A DNA stretch of 5,996 bases from Shewanellaceae bacterium (lineage in GTDB: Bacteria; Pseudomonadota; Gammaproteobacteria; Enterobacterales; Shewanellaceae): assembly GCA_016779685.1 (NCBI GenBank), contig JADHND010000101.1:1-5996 (forward strand), read 5' to 3'. Made by a program: the position numbers and the translations under genes. Positions 5,872 to 5,996 of this stretch are shown here, one piece after another. The notes below the pieces were generated by a model that saw nothing but the letters and a program-made list of their open reading frames with translations, had not been told where the DNA came from and did not search any database. How positions within the stretch are numbered: the first letter of the stretch is position 1; each line of letters opens with the position of its first letter.

Positions 5872-5931
5872 GCGACTCCCTAAGCCATCACCACCATGCC
5901 AATGGTGGTGATGTGCGTTAGGGCAGGTCGC
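5872..5931. repeat. Long nested stem-loop, possible structured RNA or dispersed repeat
   Basis: The core is a perfect 12-bp stem, catcaccaccat (5886-5897) with atggtggtgatg (5902-5913), around a 4-nt loop gcca. It is flanked by gc pairing with gc, then ccctaa (5878-5883) with ttaggg (5918-5923), then gcgac (5872-5876) with gtcgc (5927-5931). In all about 25 base pairs lie within 60 nt, interrupted only by small internal loops. No U-run follows on either strand. Confidence 0.6.
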
Positions 5932-5954
5932 CAAGCGAAATTTCGGAGGCAACC

Positions 5955-5990
5955 ATGAGATCACGATCACAACGTTTAAAACCACGATAA
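5955..5990 (+). other. Possible 11-codon basic mini-ORF with strong ribosome-binding site
   Basis: GGAGG (5945-5949) lies 5 nt before an ATG that starts MRSRSQRLKPR and then a TAA. The SD is stronger than that of any full gene here, which is why it is noted. It could be a leader peptide, the damaged start of a gene running past the window, or chance. A 10-bp palindrome, cgaaatttcg, overlaps the SD region (5936-5945). Confidence 0.25.
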
Positions 5991-5996
5991 TTAATC

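Noticed and set aside
5789..5931. Integron attC-like site
   Set aside because: GCCAAAC/GTTTGGC and GTTAGGG resemble attC core boxes, but each departs from the RYYYAAC/GTTRRRY pattern. The arms lack the unpaired spacer and extrahelical bases, and no cassette array is seen.
5776..5985. Minus-strand 69-codon frame with a His-rich run
   Set aside because: The His-rich run is simply a translation of the 12-bp stem. The frame crosses both hairpins and overlaps the preceding gene end without a ribosome-binding site.

Overview
The window looks like a piece of a chromosome from a moderately AT-rich gammaproteobacterium. It is compatible with an intracellular or Legionellales-type lineage, judging by Sel1-repeat secreted proteins, a LuxR-type regulator and an MHS-type transporter remnant. 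That placement is an inference from protein style, not from a marker gene. No rRNA, tRNA, CRISPR array or intact mobile element is visible.

Layout. Bases 1-184 are very AT-rich with no gene. On the minus strand, 670-185 is a broken MFS transporter of the metabolite:H+ symporter (ProP-like) type, with two in-frame stops and an apparent internal deletion. Immediately upstream of it, 27 bp away and in operon-like order, is an intact LuxR-family regulator (1477-698). A perfect 16-bp palindrome lies about 50 bp before its start. Bases 1478-1855 have no intact gene but probably hold the tail of a decayed gene. The decayed gene (2312-1856, minus) is a truncated, frameshifted copy of its upstream neighbour and still has a recognisable promoter, GTG start and signal-peptide frame. 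A strong stem-loop (2382-2408) separates it from that neighbour (3841-2453, minus), a 462-residue exported protein. It is built as signal peptide, Ser/Thr-rich segment, beta-sandwich, three thrombospondin type-3 calcium-binding motifs and Sel1 repeats. A 564-bp divergent intergenic region with several inverted repeats leads to a plus-strand gene (4406-5782) for a second exported, Sel1-containing protein. Two elaborate stem-loops and a tiny basic ORF with a strong ribosome-binding site follow, up to the window end.

How it fits together. The central theme is a small locus of exported Sel1/TSP3 proteins with one copy in decay. Divergent transcription of the two intact Sel1 genes suggests, but does not prove, shared regulation. 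The left end is a regulator-transporter pair that has lost its transporter, leaving a possibly orphaned regulator. Two pseudogenes in under 2.2 kb suggest ongoing genome reduction or relaxed selection. The most unusual items are the beta-sandwich/TSP3/Sel1 architecture, the decayed neighbouring copy, and the nested stem-loops at the right end.
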